From contig BFEA01000473.1 in the NCBI GenBank assembly GCA_003427395.1, forward strand, positions 996,289 through 1,019,134: a DNA stretch of 22,846 nt, read 5' to 3'. Under the pieces are notes generated by a model. The model worked only from the letters and a program-made list of their open reading frames with translations. It did not search any database and was not told where the DNA came from. This DNA comes from Chara braunii (taxonomy: Eukaryota > Streptophyta > Charophyceae > Charales > Characeae). This document shows, piece by piece, positions 1 through 9,134 of this stretch (its first letter is position 1; each line of letters begins with the position of its first letter). The position numbers and the translations under genes are program-made.

Positions 1-296
1 AGAGGACAACAAACGAGGGGCTGTGACAAACTGTTTCGTCGGAGTTTCACCGACTCATCAGGAGGCTGAACCCTCAACAGTCTGCAGAATCCCCTCACTG
101 ATTACACTGTAAATGATAATCTACCTTAATATATATATTGTCACATTGTGAATCAATATATACATCGTCACAAATAGAACTGCCCGGTAAACCGTAGGCA
201 GAGAGAGAGAAGTATATATATTGTCACATAATATCAGAGCGCCAAAGCGAAAAACCAAGGAAACTCTTATGGAAGAGAATATTTTTTAATATGTTG
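1..296. other. No gene seen; AT-rich repeat flank
   Basis: No coding signal is visible here. The stretch has TA-rich runs and a motif, aactgcccggtaaaccgtag, at 178-197 that recurs exactly at 1111-1130. In both places a GA-rich run, a TA run and the words 'ttgtcaca' and 'atcagagcgc' follow. It therefore belongs to the nested repeat family that fills the first 2.5 kb. Confidence 0.6.
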
Positions 297-2042
297 TATA
301 TTTTTTTTCTTCTTCTCCTTAATCTTCCCTATTGTTGGTATGTTGCGTTTTGCGGGCCTACTGAATGGTTCCGTTTTTTTACTATGGATATGGTAGAATG
401 TTTGTTTTGTGAATGAGAATCTCGTCTGCCTCGATTCCAATTGGCCTTGTCCCGTTATTTGGTCTATCTTAGGGAGGGATGGCGGTGCTTCATGTGGGAT
501 TGGTCATCTGGTTATCGGTTTGCAGGCAAGCGTGTTTTGACATCCTGGTTGGTCTTGTCCCGTCGTTTGGCCTGTAGTTGCCAGGGGCGGTGTTTGCATG
601 TGGGACTCGTCATCTAGGATTGTCATTAGGATTTGTTTTAATCTTGTCTGCTTCGATTTTGTTATTGGGCATCCTGGTTGGTTGTTTCCCGTTGTTCGGC
701 CTTTCGAGCGCAGGGCGGTGCTTGTATGTGGGAATCGTCATCCGGGATTGTCTTTTCTTTCCTTTTGGTTGTCACACTGGGATCGGAGCTTTTTTTTATT
801 TTTTTTGCAGACAAGAATGTTTCGACATCTCTCTTTTGTTGCCCCCTGTTCTGTTTTATTTGGCTGTTCCCTTCCTCTTTTCTTTGCCTCTTCGCCTTTT
901 GGCTGTGTGCAAGTGGGTCGATATGACACACGGGGGTGGGGGCAGCCGCCGCTCAACCTACATCCACGCGGGCGGCCTTGTACGCAAGAGGTTCTGAACA
1001 GGGGGAGTTGTAAGGAAGAAGATATAAAAAAACGAATTCATTCTTTTTTCTATTTTCTTTTCGCTTTTGCGCTCTCATATCCATGTGATGATATATATAT
1101 CGTCAAATAGAACTGCCCGGTAAACCGTAGGCAGAGAGGGAGTCATATATATTGTCACAAAAATATCAGAGCGCAAATGCAAAAAAAAGGAAAAAAGAAA
1201 AAAAGAAAGATAAACAGGAAAAAATGAATTCAGTTTTTTATCTTCTTCCTTATAACTCCCCCTGTTCAGAACCTCTTGCGTACAAGGCCGCCCACGTAGA
1301 TGTAGATTTGAGTTGCGGCTGCCCCAACCCCCGTGTGTCATATAGACCCACTTGCACACAGCCAAAAGGCAAAGAGGCAAAGAGAAGAGGGAACAGCCAA
1401 ATAAAACAGAACAGGGGGCAACAAAACAGATGACAAGTCCCACATGCAAGCACCGCCCCAGTCCTACACAGACCAAACGACGGGAGAAGACCAACCAGGA
1501 TGTCAAAACATTCTTGTCTGCAAGAAATCAAAAGAAGTCCAAGATACATATCTATACACAGTAGATGGCCTTGTTCGACATCAAGAAGTTGGTATTCCTA
1601 TTCGGCGTCATCGTAAGCAATTCGTACCGGGACATCATAAAAAACAAACCTAGATGATGATTCCCACATAAAAGCACCGCCCCCATTGATAGGCCGAACA
1701 ACGGGAAGCAACCAACCAGGATACCAAAAAGAACCCGGAGGACCGGTATAAAAGGCAATCCCGGATGACGATTCCCACATAAAAGCACCGCCCCCATGCA
1801 GGCCGAACAACGGGAAACAACCAACCAGGATGCCAAGACAATAAAAAAAAAACGGATGACTGATCCCACATGAAGCACCGGTAAGCTCGTGAAATAGACC
1901 GAACAACGGGACAAAACCAACCGGGATGCAGACAAGGTTACCACACCACAACAAATCCACCATATCAGTAGTCAAAAAAACGGAACCATACAGTAGGCCC
2001 GCAAAACGAAACACCCCAGCAACGGGGAAGAAAGAACAACAC
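297..2042. repeat. Large imperfect inverted repeat (near-palindrome)
   Basis: The left arm (about 300-1075) reads as the reverse complement of the right arm (about 1168-2040), around a centre of about 90 bp. Matched landmarks are 'gttttgcgggcctactg' near 348 against 'cagtaggcccgcaaaac' near 1990, and 'ctgaacagggggagtt' near 996 against 'aactccccctgttcag' near 1254. The outer part of each arm holds three or four degenerate tandem copies of a unit of roughly 110 bp with the core 'atcctggttggt', then 'cccgttgttcggcc', then 'gcggtgct', then 'atgtgggaatcgtcat'. This could be a foldback-type element or an inverted duplication. No transposase is visible and the ends are not defined. Confidence 0.75.
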
Positions 2043-2215
2043 AAGAAAATGTGGGATGATGATTCAGGCTATTTTCGACATAAATGAATTCTTGTGTGCA
2101 CTGACAAGAAAATCGAGAAATATTTTCTACCATAACCAAAGAAGAGCCTGGTAGTACAGGCCCGACGCTCGCCGCATCATCTACAAAAGCAGAGAGCTAG
2201 CAACGTCGGAGTATA

Positions 2216-2475
2216 TTTTGTCACAAGAGTATCAGAGCGCAAATGCGAACAAAAAGGAAAAAAGAAAGAAAAACAGGAAAAAATGAATTCAGTTTTTTAT
2301 CTTCTTCCTTATAACTCCCCCTGTTCAGAACCTCTCGCGTACAAGGCCGCCCACGTGGATGTAGGTTGAGCGGCGGCTGCCTCCACCCCCGTGTGTCATA
2401 TCGACCCACTTGCACACAGCCAAAAGGCAAAGAGGCAAAGAAAAGAGGAAGGGAACAGCCAAATATATACAGTAA
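2216..2475. repeat. Third copy of the inner arm of the inverted repeat
   Basis: This segment repeats the inner right arm (about 1152-1428) in the same orientation. It runs from 'ttgtcacaa..tatcagagcgcaaatgc' through the 'aactccccctgttcagaacctc' block to a purine-rich end containing 'ggaacagccaaata'. It stops matching near 2470, where an A-rich run begins. So the cluster contains two direct copies and one inverted copy of this module. Confidence 0.75.
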
Positions 2476-2910
2476 AACGAACAAAAAAGAAAACAAAAAA
2501 AAATCGATTTTGCGCCTTTTCTCACGTTAGCGATTTCTATAAGTGTAGGGAAGTGTAAGGATACGCCATCTGTTCTTTCCCTTTCAACGGCGGTCTTCCC
2601 ACAAATAAAACGTAACGGCATCATAGCTGCATTTGAGGCAACCTTCAATCTAGATACCGTATGTTCTCTTCGAGGGAAGACGGTGGGTGGTTAGATTCAC
2701 AGATTGGAAGCGGAAAAAAAAACAAAAAAAGGAGAGACAAAATACGATAATCACGATCATTATTTGTGCCATCCCTTTCATCCGACCCGAAGAGAACGCA
2801 GGGTGATGATCGACGCCTTTGAGGTAACTTTCATAATTACCCTGCTTTGATGGGTGCCAATGCCATTTGTCTGTGCACGGGTGCAAGGACTACTTGCAGA
2901 ATACTACTGA
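2476..2910. other. No gene recognised
   Basis: Short open frames exist on the minus strand, but none shows a family motif or a convincing start. Two short blocks, near 2628 and near 2815, share 'tttgaggyaacyttc', which suggests an old degenerate repeat. There is an A-rich run at 2710-2740. Confidence 0.5.
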
Positions 2911-3174
2911 GTTGATCAAACATTCCTTCACAATACAAGAAAGAGAGGAAAAAGAGCAAGTTCAGAGAACGATCGACACGATTGCAGAACATTAGTAAGT
3001 TGATCATCCATCCCTTCAAAGAATAAGAAAGAGAGGAAAAAGAGAAAGTTCAGAGAACGATCGACACGATTGCAGAATATTACCAAGTTGATCATCCATC
3101 TCTTCAAAGAACAAGAAAGAGAGGAAAAAGAGAAAGTTCAGCGAATGATCGACACGACCACGGTGAGTCAATGA
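2911..3174. repeat. Three tandem 88-bp repeats
   Basis: Units begin with 'gttgatca' at 2911, 2999 and 3087, a constant 88-bp period. Each runs through 'cacaagaaagagaggaaaaagag'-like purine-rich sequence to 'cgatcgacacga'. The third unit loses similarity near 3170. The units differ from each other by only a few bases, so the duplication is fairly recent. Confidence 0.9.
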
Positions 3175-3337
3175 TCAAGGTTTTCTGGACCAATCCAAAG
3201 TCTAGAAATACGTCAAAATATTAGTCCATATGTCCCTTGCTGCTTCTTTTCCCCTTTGCCGGAACATCTATATCCGGATTTGTTCAGCTCAATCGTGAGC
3301 TTCTACATGATTCAGGTTATTGGACAAATTATATGCT

Positions 3338-3700
3338 CGATCGGTTGCTTGGCACATCGGTTGATTGGCGGTATCGATCGGCTCTGCCTGATTGGTCGAT
3401 CGGTTGATCGACTGGTCGATGGGTTGATTGATTGGTCGATCAGTTGATTGATTGGTCTATCGGTCAATTGATTGGTCGATCAGTTGATTGATTGGTCTAT
3501 CGGTCAATTGATTGGCCGATCGGTTAATTGATTTGCCTATCGTTTAATTGATTGGCCGATCGGTGAATTGATTAGCCAATCTGTTGATTGAATGGCCGAT
3601 CGGTTGATTGATCATTGGATTGATTAATTGATCGATCGATCGGTTGATTGGTCGATCGATTGGCCGATTGGTCGACCAGTGGCTTGGCCTATCGATCCCT
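3338..3700. repeat. TTGATTGG / TCGATC minisatellite
   Basis: The stretch consists of degenerate copies of a unit of about 24 bp combining 'gattggtcgatc' and 'ggttgattgatt'. The best-conserved block, about 3415-3520, repeats with little change. The words TCGATCGA and GATC are self-complementary, so the array can form many small hairpins. It lacks the constant-repeat/unique-spacer pattern of a CRISPR array. Confidence 0.9.
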
Positions 3701-4469
3701 CGTGATCGATCCATCGGACGGGATAGGGTTCGACGTGCGGGGGACTGAGTCGATCCCGTAAATATACGATTTCTCCGTTAAAGATCTGACCGCTCGACCT
3801 TAAAAAAGCTTACTCAATCATCCATTCATATCCTTGGCTACTTAAACATAGGCCATGATCCACCAATTACAATAGCGATAAAACCGCACGTCATTCATGG
3901 GTAAGCCTCTCTGTTGAACTGCAACAACGCGTCACACCGATAGCCACGATTTCAAAACATACACGGAAGATCGGCATTGAGCATTTGGGAAAGTCAGAAA
4001 TGCGTACTCGTTAACGATTGCTGCTCAACAATCAAAATCGTAAGACGGACTGCGGACGGCTCCGACGCGGTAATCGTACGTAATTTGTATTTTATTTCAC
4101 TCGCTGTGTGTAGCTGAGCCGTTTCATAACACTCAACAATACATACGTTTATATGGCAGGCTAATAATAGGCATACAACGCCTGGATTTTGAGTCGTTGA
4201 GTCGTTCTTTAACGAACTACACAAAATAGAGGAGCTAAGGAGAGTAATTGTATGTATTACTGCAAAAACTTTTTTGAACTTCGATTTATGGTTTGATTTA
4301 TGGTTTATCTTTCGACTGGGCGCCGGAAGAGTAATTTGGCAAAGACAGCAGGACGCTGAAGGAAAAAAACAAATGGGACGGTCGGGAACGCGCACACGGG
4401 ATTAGGTTCCGTTTCTTTATTTATATTTTCCTTTCTGTTTTTTTCTTCCCAACATGAAGAACACTGATG
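3701..4469. other. No gene recognised
   Basis: The sequence is of mixed composition with no supported coding region. A 133-codon open frame on the minus strand (3994-4395) has no recognisable motif and no homologous neighbour, so it is not called. Confidence 0.5.
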
Positions 4470-4647
4470 CAGTTGTTGTTTTTTCCTTTTTTTCTCTTGG
4501 GGAAAAGAAGGCCGACGGCCTTGAGATATGAGTTGACCGGCCTTAGGTAATTCAGAATTACTTTTGTTCTGATTATCTGATTGAATCTCGATTCGAACAT
4601 AAGGCTAGATTTCAACAGTTCATGGGTGTACCAACTGAGCTAAGCCC
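4470..4647 (-). mobile_element. tRNA-derived SINE candidate
   Basis: On the minus strand, 4647-4624 reads GGGCTTAGCTCAGTTGGTAC and onward, a close match to the tRNA 5' end and pol III A box (TRGCnnAGTGG type). About 26 bases further, 4598-4587 reads GTTCGAATCGAG, close to the B box (GGTTCGAnTCC). The spacing is tRNA-like, but the T stem does not pair and no anticodon arm can be folded. This is therefore a degenerate tRNA head, not a working tRNA. A body of about 100 bp follows, with a compact palindrome (AAGGCCG-A-CGGCCTT, 4509-4523) and a purine-rich, A-rich tail. No target duplication was identified. Confidence 0.5.
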
Positions 4648-4739
4648 GTTGGTGAAGCCGTTCTTTTTCCCCGTTCCTTACTTTGGCTTTTTTCGTGGTT
4701 TGTCTTTNATTTCTTCTTTTGGCTACGCCTTCACTGTGC

Positions 4740-5110
4740 CTGTCACGTGCCAGGCTTGCCTCAGGGCATACTCAAACTACCGGTAGGACTCTCCTGGCTG
4801 TATCTGACTGGAATTCCATCATGACCCGCAGGTATCCGACCGGAATCACGTCCAGAACTTAGTCCAAAAAGTCCTAATCTGAGTATGCTCTCATTGATCT
4901 AGGTGAGCACGAGCTGCCCACATCCCCGGGTGCCATAGCGGCCCGCGTGCATCCCCGGGGCCGCTGCAGCCGGTTCCCCGTAAGTTTCGGTTCTGTTACC
5001 GAGCTCTGCTCGTAAGGGCACCTGGCTAATGCTGTCAGGGTTACTCCGGGTCGGATTGTGAGGTTCCCCTGCCTCGATCCTATGATCTGGAAATAAAATT
5101 TTCTTTGCTT
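4740..5110. other. GC-rich block, no recognised gene
   Basis: This block is much richer in G and C than its flanks. It has short dyads such as 'ccccgggtgcc' and 'catccccggggcc', and ends in 'gatctggaaataaaat' before an AT-rich run. A 97-codon minus-strand frame (4874-5167) crosses it without any known motif. It could be part of a retroelement or an old gene fragment, but nothing decisive is visible. An undetermined base lies just upstream at 4708. Confidence 0.4.
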
Positions 5111-5357
5111 TCCAAAATAAATAATAAGAAAAAGCGGAGGGGGAAGGATAGTGTGGAACCTGTACACACCTATTTGCTTTTCAGCCCCACCCGCACCTTA
5201 TAACTTGTCTGTTCTCTTCATGATGCTCATTCATATGCATTCAGTAATTCTATATGAGGGAAGGGGGAGCAAAGGGAATATTCGAACTTCACTTTCTCGT
5301 GGGGAGATGCGGAGGGGTCAAGAAACAGACAGGTGAAAGACGAAGCTCATTTTCGAG

Positions 5358-5369
5358 CTCCTTACCATA
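5358..5369 (-). other. Splice donor ending the TFIIF-like exon
   Basis: On the minus strand the sequence is ATG|GTAAGGAGC, with GT at 5365-5364. This matches the plant donor consensus (AG|GTAAG) well and falls where the finger homology ends. The frame continues open for only 15 more codons of unrelated sequence before a stop. The intron would be phase 0. Confidence 0.6.
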
Positions 5370-5713
5370 ACAAGTCGCAAAACGGGTTTTCCGCACTCAG
5401 TACAAGGGCGGGAATTTTCCGCCATCGACTTGCCACAAGGACGGCATAGGGTCATATGCAGACAGGGGCTTCCATACAAGTCGCCAGATGCCTGGCAGAG
5501 ATGACAGTTAGCAGCAAGTTGAAGCTGATTAGGCGTTGCGCTGCTGCTGCCACTTGGCTGCGACGAAGAGCTCGCGCCGCCAGTCGGTGGAAGCGCGCTG
5601 CTGCCCGCCGCTGCAGGCCCGCTTGCGCTAACGCTTGCCGCCGCTCCTGCCGCCCCCGTCGCCAAGCCCAACGGCTTCGTCGGTGGCGGCGCCGCCGCCT
5701 TGGACCCACTCAT
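5366..5713 (-). CDS. First coding exon, TFIIF alpha (RAP74)-like, plant-type zinc finger
   Basis: The exon encodes 116 residues from the only in-frame ATG (5713-5711) to a splice donor. Residues 5-65 are low-complexity Ala/Pro/Ser/Gly. Residues 70-107 form a zinc finger with eight ligands: C70-x2-C73, C84-x-H86, C90-x2-C93 and C104-x2-C107, with the words DLYGSPCLHMTLC and CGKSMAEN. From memory, plant TFIIF alpha proteins start with just such a finger (DLYG, KHMT, CGKTMAE, then a TRLIREYN-like segment), and here LRLV follows. TFIIF binds RNA polymerase II in the nucleus during initiation and elongation. The RAP74 body is absent, so it must lie beyond position 1, across a long repeat-filled intron, or the gene is truncated. 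Alternative: an unrelated RING-like protein. The GC-rich codon use contrasts with the AT-rich block to the right. Confidence 0.6.
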
Positions 5714-5961
5714 CTTCGCTTGGCGCGCTTCTCCGCTGCTTGTACAGCTCCCGCCAACGCACCACCCCCTACCCGGACGGCAGATCTCTTTCCGCACACC
5801 TTTGTCTCCCTTCTTCCCCTGTCGATTAACAAGCTTGCTATCCCGGCGGGTTCCCCATCACCCCTTCTCACACTTCTCGTCCTGCTCGCCTTCGTCCTCC
5901 TCTGGCAAACACAGCGTGTCTTCTTCTTCCGCTCCCTCCCCGCCTTTGCGTACTCGCCGTG

Positions 5962-5984
5962 CTCTTCTCTCTCTCTCTCTCCCC
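5962..5984 (-). promoter_or_regulatory. GA-repeat upstream of the TFIIF-like exon
   Basis: A CT run on the plus strand (GA on the gene's sense strand) lies about 250 bp upstream of the ATG. GA/CT tracts are common in plant core promoters and 5' UTRs. No TATA box at a sensible distance could be assigned, so a promoter role is inferred from position only. Confidence 0.3.
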
Positions 5985-6053
5985 TGGCGAAACATCGGTG
6001 CGAAGAGGCGCCAGCGCAAGGTTTCCCGCCTTCGTTTCGCTCCGGCGATTGGC

Positions 6054-6153
6054 CGCTGGGATGCGGAAAATTCCCTACCGGCATAGGAATGTGGTCACAC
6101 AGACGCTGGGATGCGGAAAACTCCCTACCGGCATAGGAATGTGGTCACACAGA
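6054..6153. repeat. 50-bp tandem duplication
   Basis: The unit runs from 'cgctgggatgcggaaaa' to 'gaatgtggtcacacaga'. It occurs at 6054-6103 and again at 6104-6153, with one difference (t at 6071, c at 6121). The copies are head to tail without a gap. They lie 340-440 bp upstream of the start codon of the TFIIF-like exon, so they may sit in its promoter or 5' UTR. Confidence 0.95.
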
Positions 6154-6362
6154 CGGGCAAAGGGCCTCGTTCGACACCACTCGAAAATACTTTTCAAGGG
6201 TTATGGTTCCACGCACACTTGAGGAAATCCTTGAGCATTTGGGAGAGCAATGTTACTGAATGTAGCCCTTTTCTCTCTGCTGTGGTTCGTTGGGAAGGTT
6301 AGAATTCTGAGTAAACACTTACTCAAGTTAAATACTTTTATAAAAAAAAAAAAAAAAAGTTG
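6154..6362. other. No gene; ends in a poly-A run
   Basis: No coding signal is supported. A run of 17 A (6342-6358) precedes the LINE fragment. It could be the tail of another inserted retroelement or a simple slippage tract. Confidence 0.5.
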
Positions 6363-6815
6363 AGTAGGAAAGCTGCAGGTCTTTGTTCTACAATCCCTTT
6401 ATCAAGGACTCAAGGGGCATCCCATTCTCAGCAGGCACGGGTCCAAGTACATTGGGCAGATCATGGATTCAACATGGAGTTCTCTGCATCTCTGATTTGT
6501 GGGACGAGGTCTGTGGGTGCTGGCTCTCATCCCCTCACCTCAAAGAAAATTGGGGAGGCTCTGGGAAGTAGAGGAGAAGGCATTATTTTTAATAGATGCA
6601 ATTCCTACTGATTGGAAGAGCCTGTTATCATCAGTCACAACTGGAACCGCGCGAGGCGCGGGGGCGCAGCCAGGGCATATGAGAGAGTAGCTTTGGGGGC
6701 TGTACGGATAATTATGCAAGGTTGTGACTGGTAACCCTAAACAGCAGTACCTTGATGCAAATTCTAAGTCAGGGCCTCGTTGTAGAGGCTTTCGAAATGT
6801 GCAAAAAAAAAAAAG
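6363..6815 (+). pseudogene. LINE (non-LTR retrotransposon) ORF2 3'-end fragment
   Basis: Read across two or three frames, this gives a typical plant LINE ORF2 tail. First comes FYNPFIKDSRGIPF, then a segment with ISDLWDEVCGCW in frame up to a TAG near 6571. A frame change leads to DAIPTDWKSLL and TGTARGAG up to a TAG near 6690. After another change, VRIIMQGCDW and a final EMCKKK are visible. Such 'Lx(N/D)P.I.....G..F' and 'I.DLWD' words follow the reverse transcriptase domain in plant LINEs. Only the C-terminal part is present, without RT or endonuclease, and it has several frameshifts and stops. It is a dead, 5'-truncated relic lying just outside the AT-rich block. Confidence 0.6.
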
Positions 6816-7521
6816 AATTTGCTAAAAACCAACTAGATTCAGCACAATTTGTTTGAGGTTGTATAGGAAATTCAAGATCGTTTTTGCATATTTTTTTAAA
6901 AGTATTTACATTCAGATGTTCAAATAGCTCAATGTTGCTAGTAAAATAGAGTAGTCCATTAGGAGCCCAATGCTCCCAATGAAATAGAGTTGTATTTGAA
7001 GTTTGGGAAAAAAGAATGGAATATCAAAAAATTAATGGAAGGCGAAATGTAATGGGCAAAGTATCATTAGAAGTATTTAATTGAGACTCTTAATGAATTT
7101 GAAGAAATGCAAATTTGTTTATGTTTGATCTAAACAACAAAAAAAGGAAAATAAAAGGAAAGCAAAAAAAAAACTGAACATTAAGGGGCATATTATGATC
7201 AATCTTTTTTTGAAGTGTATTTAAAATGTTAGAAAACGAATACAGTTGCAAATATTTTTTTTTTTTAATGCGTTGAAATATTATACAAATTATAATTTAC
7301 TATTTTTGTAAGAGAGGGCTATGTTTAGTATTTTTAAAATAAAGTATTTTGTTTTGTAAATTGATATAGAATTAATGTACAGAAAGAGATTTTGTTAGGA
7401 GTAAGTAATGTATTTTTGAAACTAAAAAGGGGAAAAATTTTACAATTTTGGAGATATTTTTGAAAGCAATGTTAGGATTTCTATATTATTGGTTAAAGAC
7501 TTTATATGGATGATTGATTTT
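6816..7521. other. AT-rich, no gene; start of the AT-rich block
   Basis: Base composition shifts abruptly to strongly AT-rich with many poly-A/T runs. No open frame is supported. If the minus-strand genes to the right form one Helitron, its 3' end (CTRR preceded by a small hairpin) could lie here. A CTAG at 6826-6829 was considered, but no convincing hairpin adjoins it. Confidence 0.5.
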
Positions 7522-8057
7522 TTATTTGTTTTGATGAATAGAAATAGAAGGCGTATTTGGTCGAATTGGTAATTCATATATTGGAAGAGGTTGTGGTATC
7601 ATGTGTTCGAAATTAGCATCGAATGTTAGTCTGGGAGGTTCTAATAATTTGTGGTGATTAGAAGTGTAATGGAATGTCATAGTTGTTCCTATTAGTGGAA
7701 TGTCATAGTTGTCATTGTAATCATAGACTGCAGCTAATCGTAGCAATGAAATTATATTTTTTTATGTGTCTATATATTTTGAACTAAGTGTTGTATGAAT
7801 GTCCTTGATAGCTTCTTGTTGATCTGTATTAGCCAAATACAATGTAACCATGTTTTGTTGTCCTCTATGTCATCTGTGATGATATACTAGAAGTTCAGTT
7901 TCCACAATTGGCAATGGCTGATACATAGGAAGAAATTGGAGGTATCGTTCGAAGTCGATCGTTCTTGTGTGATGTATGCATCTTTCATGTTGTGTTCCGT
8001 ATTTTATGTAGTCGCTTGGTCTTGATGGTTTTTTTGAAGTTGTATTTGACCTGCCAT
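7522..8057 (-). pseudogene. Y-family gene, second copy (degenerate)
   Basis: Unrecognised gene, a divergent paralogue of the one at 9135-9785. The shared core, in order, is LANTDQQEA (LADTDQEAE in the other copy), DIH.TL, and AVYDYNDNYDIPLIGTTMTFH (VYDYNEDFAMSAIGTLLTF in the other). A segment with FDAN/FNAN and a Pro-rich C-terminus follow. In this frame a TGA interrupts at R-[TGA]-HR, opposite RWTR of the other copy, and a TAA follows T in KYIDT. The ATG at 8055-8057 is in a different frame, so a frameshift near the N-terminus is likely. It lies about 120 bp downstream of gene Z on the same strand. I do not recognise the family and assign no function. Confidence 0.5.
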
Positions 8058-8179
8058 GAAATATAACAAAAGAAGTTGAGTTATTGTATAGTTACAATAT
8101 AGGGAAAATTTTATGAAATTGTATATAATAAGTTTACAGAAAAACGAGGAAATGATGTTGTGTATTATAGTGTTATGAT

Positions 8180-8521
8180 TTAATTCAGAATATATGTAAA
8201 AGCGAATGATGCATTGAAAGTTATAAAGGATGTAGAAATGAATCTGTGATGAGTAGTATTAGTTAATAGAATTCTAGTTCCGGGATAAGGAGCATCAAGA
8301 GTACAAATGATATCGTTGATAATTGCGATACGAAGATTTCGAGGATTTGTTGGTAATGGTATGATATCTACTAAGAAGATATATAAAGAAATAGAAGTTG
8401 TAGAGTGATAAGCAAGATAAGATAATACAATGTCTTCTTCATTGATTTTTATTGTATAATAAAGATTAAATTGTTCTAAATATGTGCGAAGATTATTGAA
8501 AGATTGGTGAGTGATTGTCAT
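8180..8521 (-). CDS. Gene Z, unknown protein of 113 residues
   Basis: An intact frame runs from ATG (8521-8519) to TAA. It begins MTITHQSFNNLRTYLEQF and contains NEEDIVLSYLAYHSTTSISLYI, split here only for description, then PLPTNPRNLRIAIIND, PYPGTRILL and an aromatic, Thr-rich C-terminus ending in TYILN. No transmembrane segment, zinc ligand pattern or known motif stands out, although the middle is hydrophobic. It lies between the two Y copies in the same orientation. In such AT-rich sequence an open frame of this length is unlikely by chance but not impossible. It is possibly an accessory gene of the Helitron-associated unit. No family is recognised. Confidence 0.4.
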   Translation of the reverse strand: MTITHQSFNNLRTYLEQFNLYYTIKINEEDIVLSYLAYHSTTSISLYIFLVDIIPLPTNPRNLRIAIINDIICTLDAPYPGTRILLTNTTHHRFISTSFITFNASFAFTYILN

Positions 8522-9134
8522 AATATATAAGTGTTGAATAGAAACAAGCAACTGCAGAAAAAATAAACAACATGGAAAAACAAAAATCACACTTAAGTAG
8601 CATTATGGAGAAGAATGATTGTATAAAATGAATTTTTGGAAGTACAAAGGTTTATTATTTTATTATATGTTGAAAGTTCAGTTCAGTGTTTTTTTTATAT
8701 GAATTGCAATCATGCAAAGTTGAAAAAAAATATTTTATATCGACGTTATTTTTAAATATATTTAAATTAGAAGAATAATGATATAATTTATTATATTATT
8801 AAATAAATAAAAAAAAAATTCATTCAAGTATTAGCTAGTACTAATTATTATTAAAGAGAAATGCGATTTACAAATATGTAATTTTTATCAATGGTTTAAT
8901 TTTATTTATTGTTGTTATAGAATTTGAGAATGAATATAGCAAAAGAAAAAAGTAATGAAGGATTGATATGTTATGTATACAGTTATTGAAAGTAAGTGTT
9001 TATAATGGTAGTAAAAGATATAAAGAAATAATGATTGAATGTAATTATTATTATGAAGAAGAATAACGGTATAAGATTTTGAAGAGAAAAAGAAATGAGG
9101 TTTTAGTTGATTTTGATATTTGTTACCTTGTAGC
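8522..9134. other. AT-rich spacer, no gene
   Basis: Extremely AT-rich spacer between Y and Z. It contains poly-A runs (around 8808-8818) and no frame resembling X, Y, Z or Helitron proteins. A minus-strand frame at 8915-9316 is only a shifted shadow of the end of Y running into this spacer. Confidence 0.6.

Noticed and set aside
578-1506. Several overlapping open frames of 80-170 codons on both strands
   Set aside because: They lie in the inverted-repeat arms, some begin with non-ATG codons, and they encode Cys/Phe-rich sequence repeated at each copy. They are composition shadows of repeats.
3338-3700. CRISPR-like array
   Set aside because: The repeats are short, variable and contiguous, without unique spacers, and the context is eukaryotic.
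3994-4395. 133-codon minus-strand frame
   Set aside because: No recognisable motif, no paralogue, and composition like its surroundings.
4874-5167. 97-codon minus-strand frame
   Set aside because: It spans the GC-rich block, has no known domain, and its N-terminal third is AT-rich noncoding-like sequence.
5714-5797. N-terminal extension of the TFIIF-like exon by 28 residues
   Set aside because: The frame is open upstream, but the supposed start is GTG, not ATG. The ATG at 5713 is the supported start.
5456-6136. 226-codon plus-strand frame
   Set aside because: It is antisense to the GC-rich TFIIF-like exon and its upstream region, with Arg/Ala-rich low-complexity translation and no motif.
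6826-6829. CTAG as the Helitron 3' end
   Set aside because: It fits CTRR on the minus strand, but no hairpin adjoins it and it overlaps the end of the LINE fragment.
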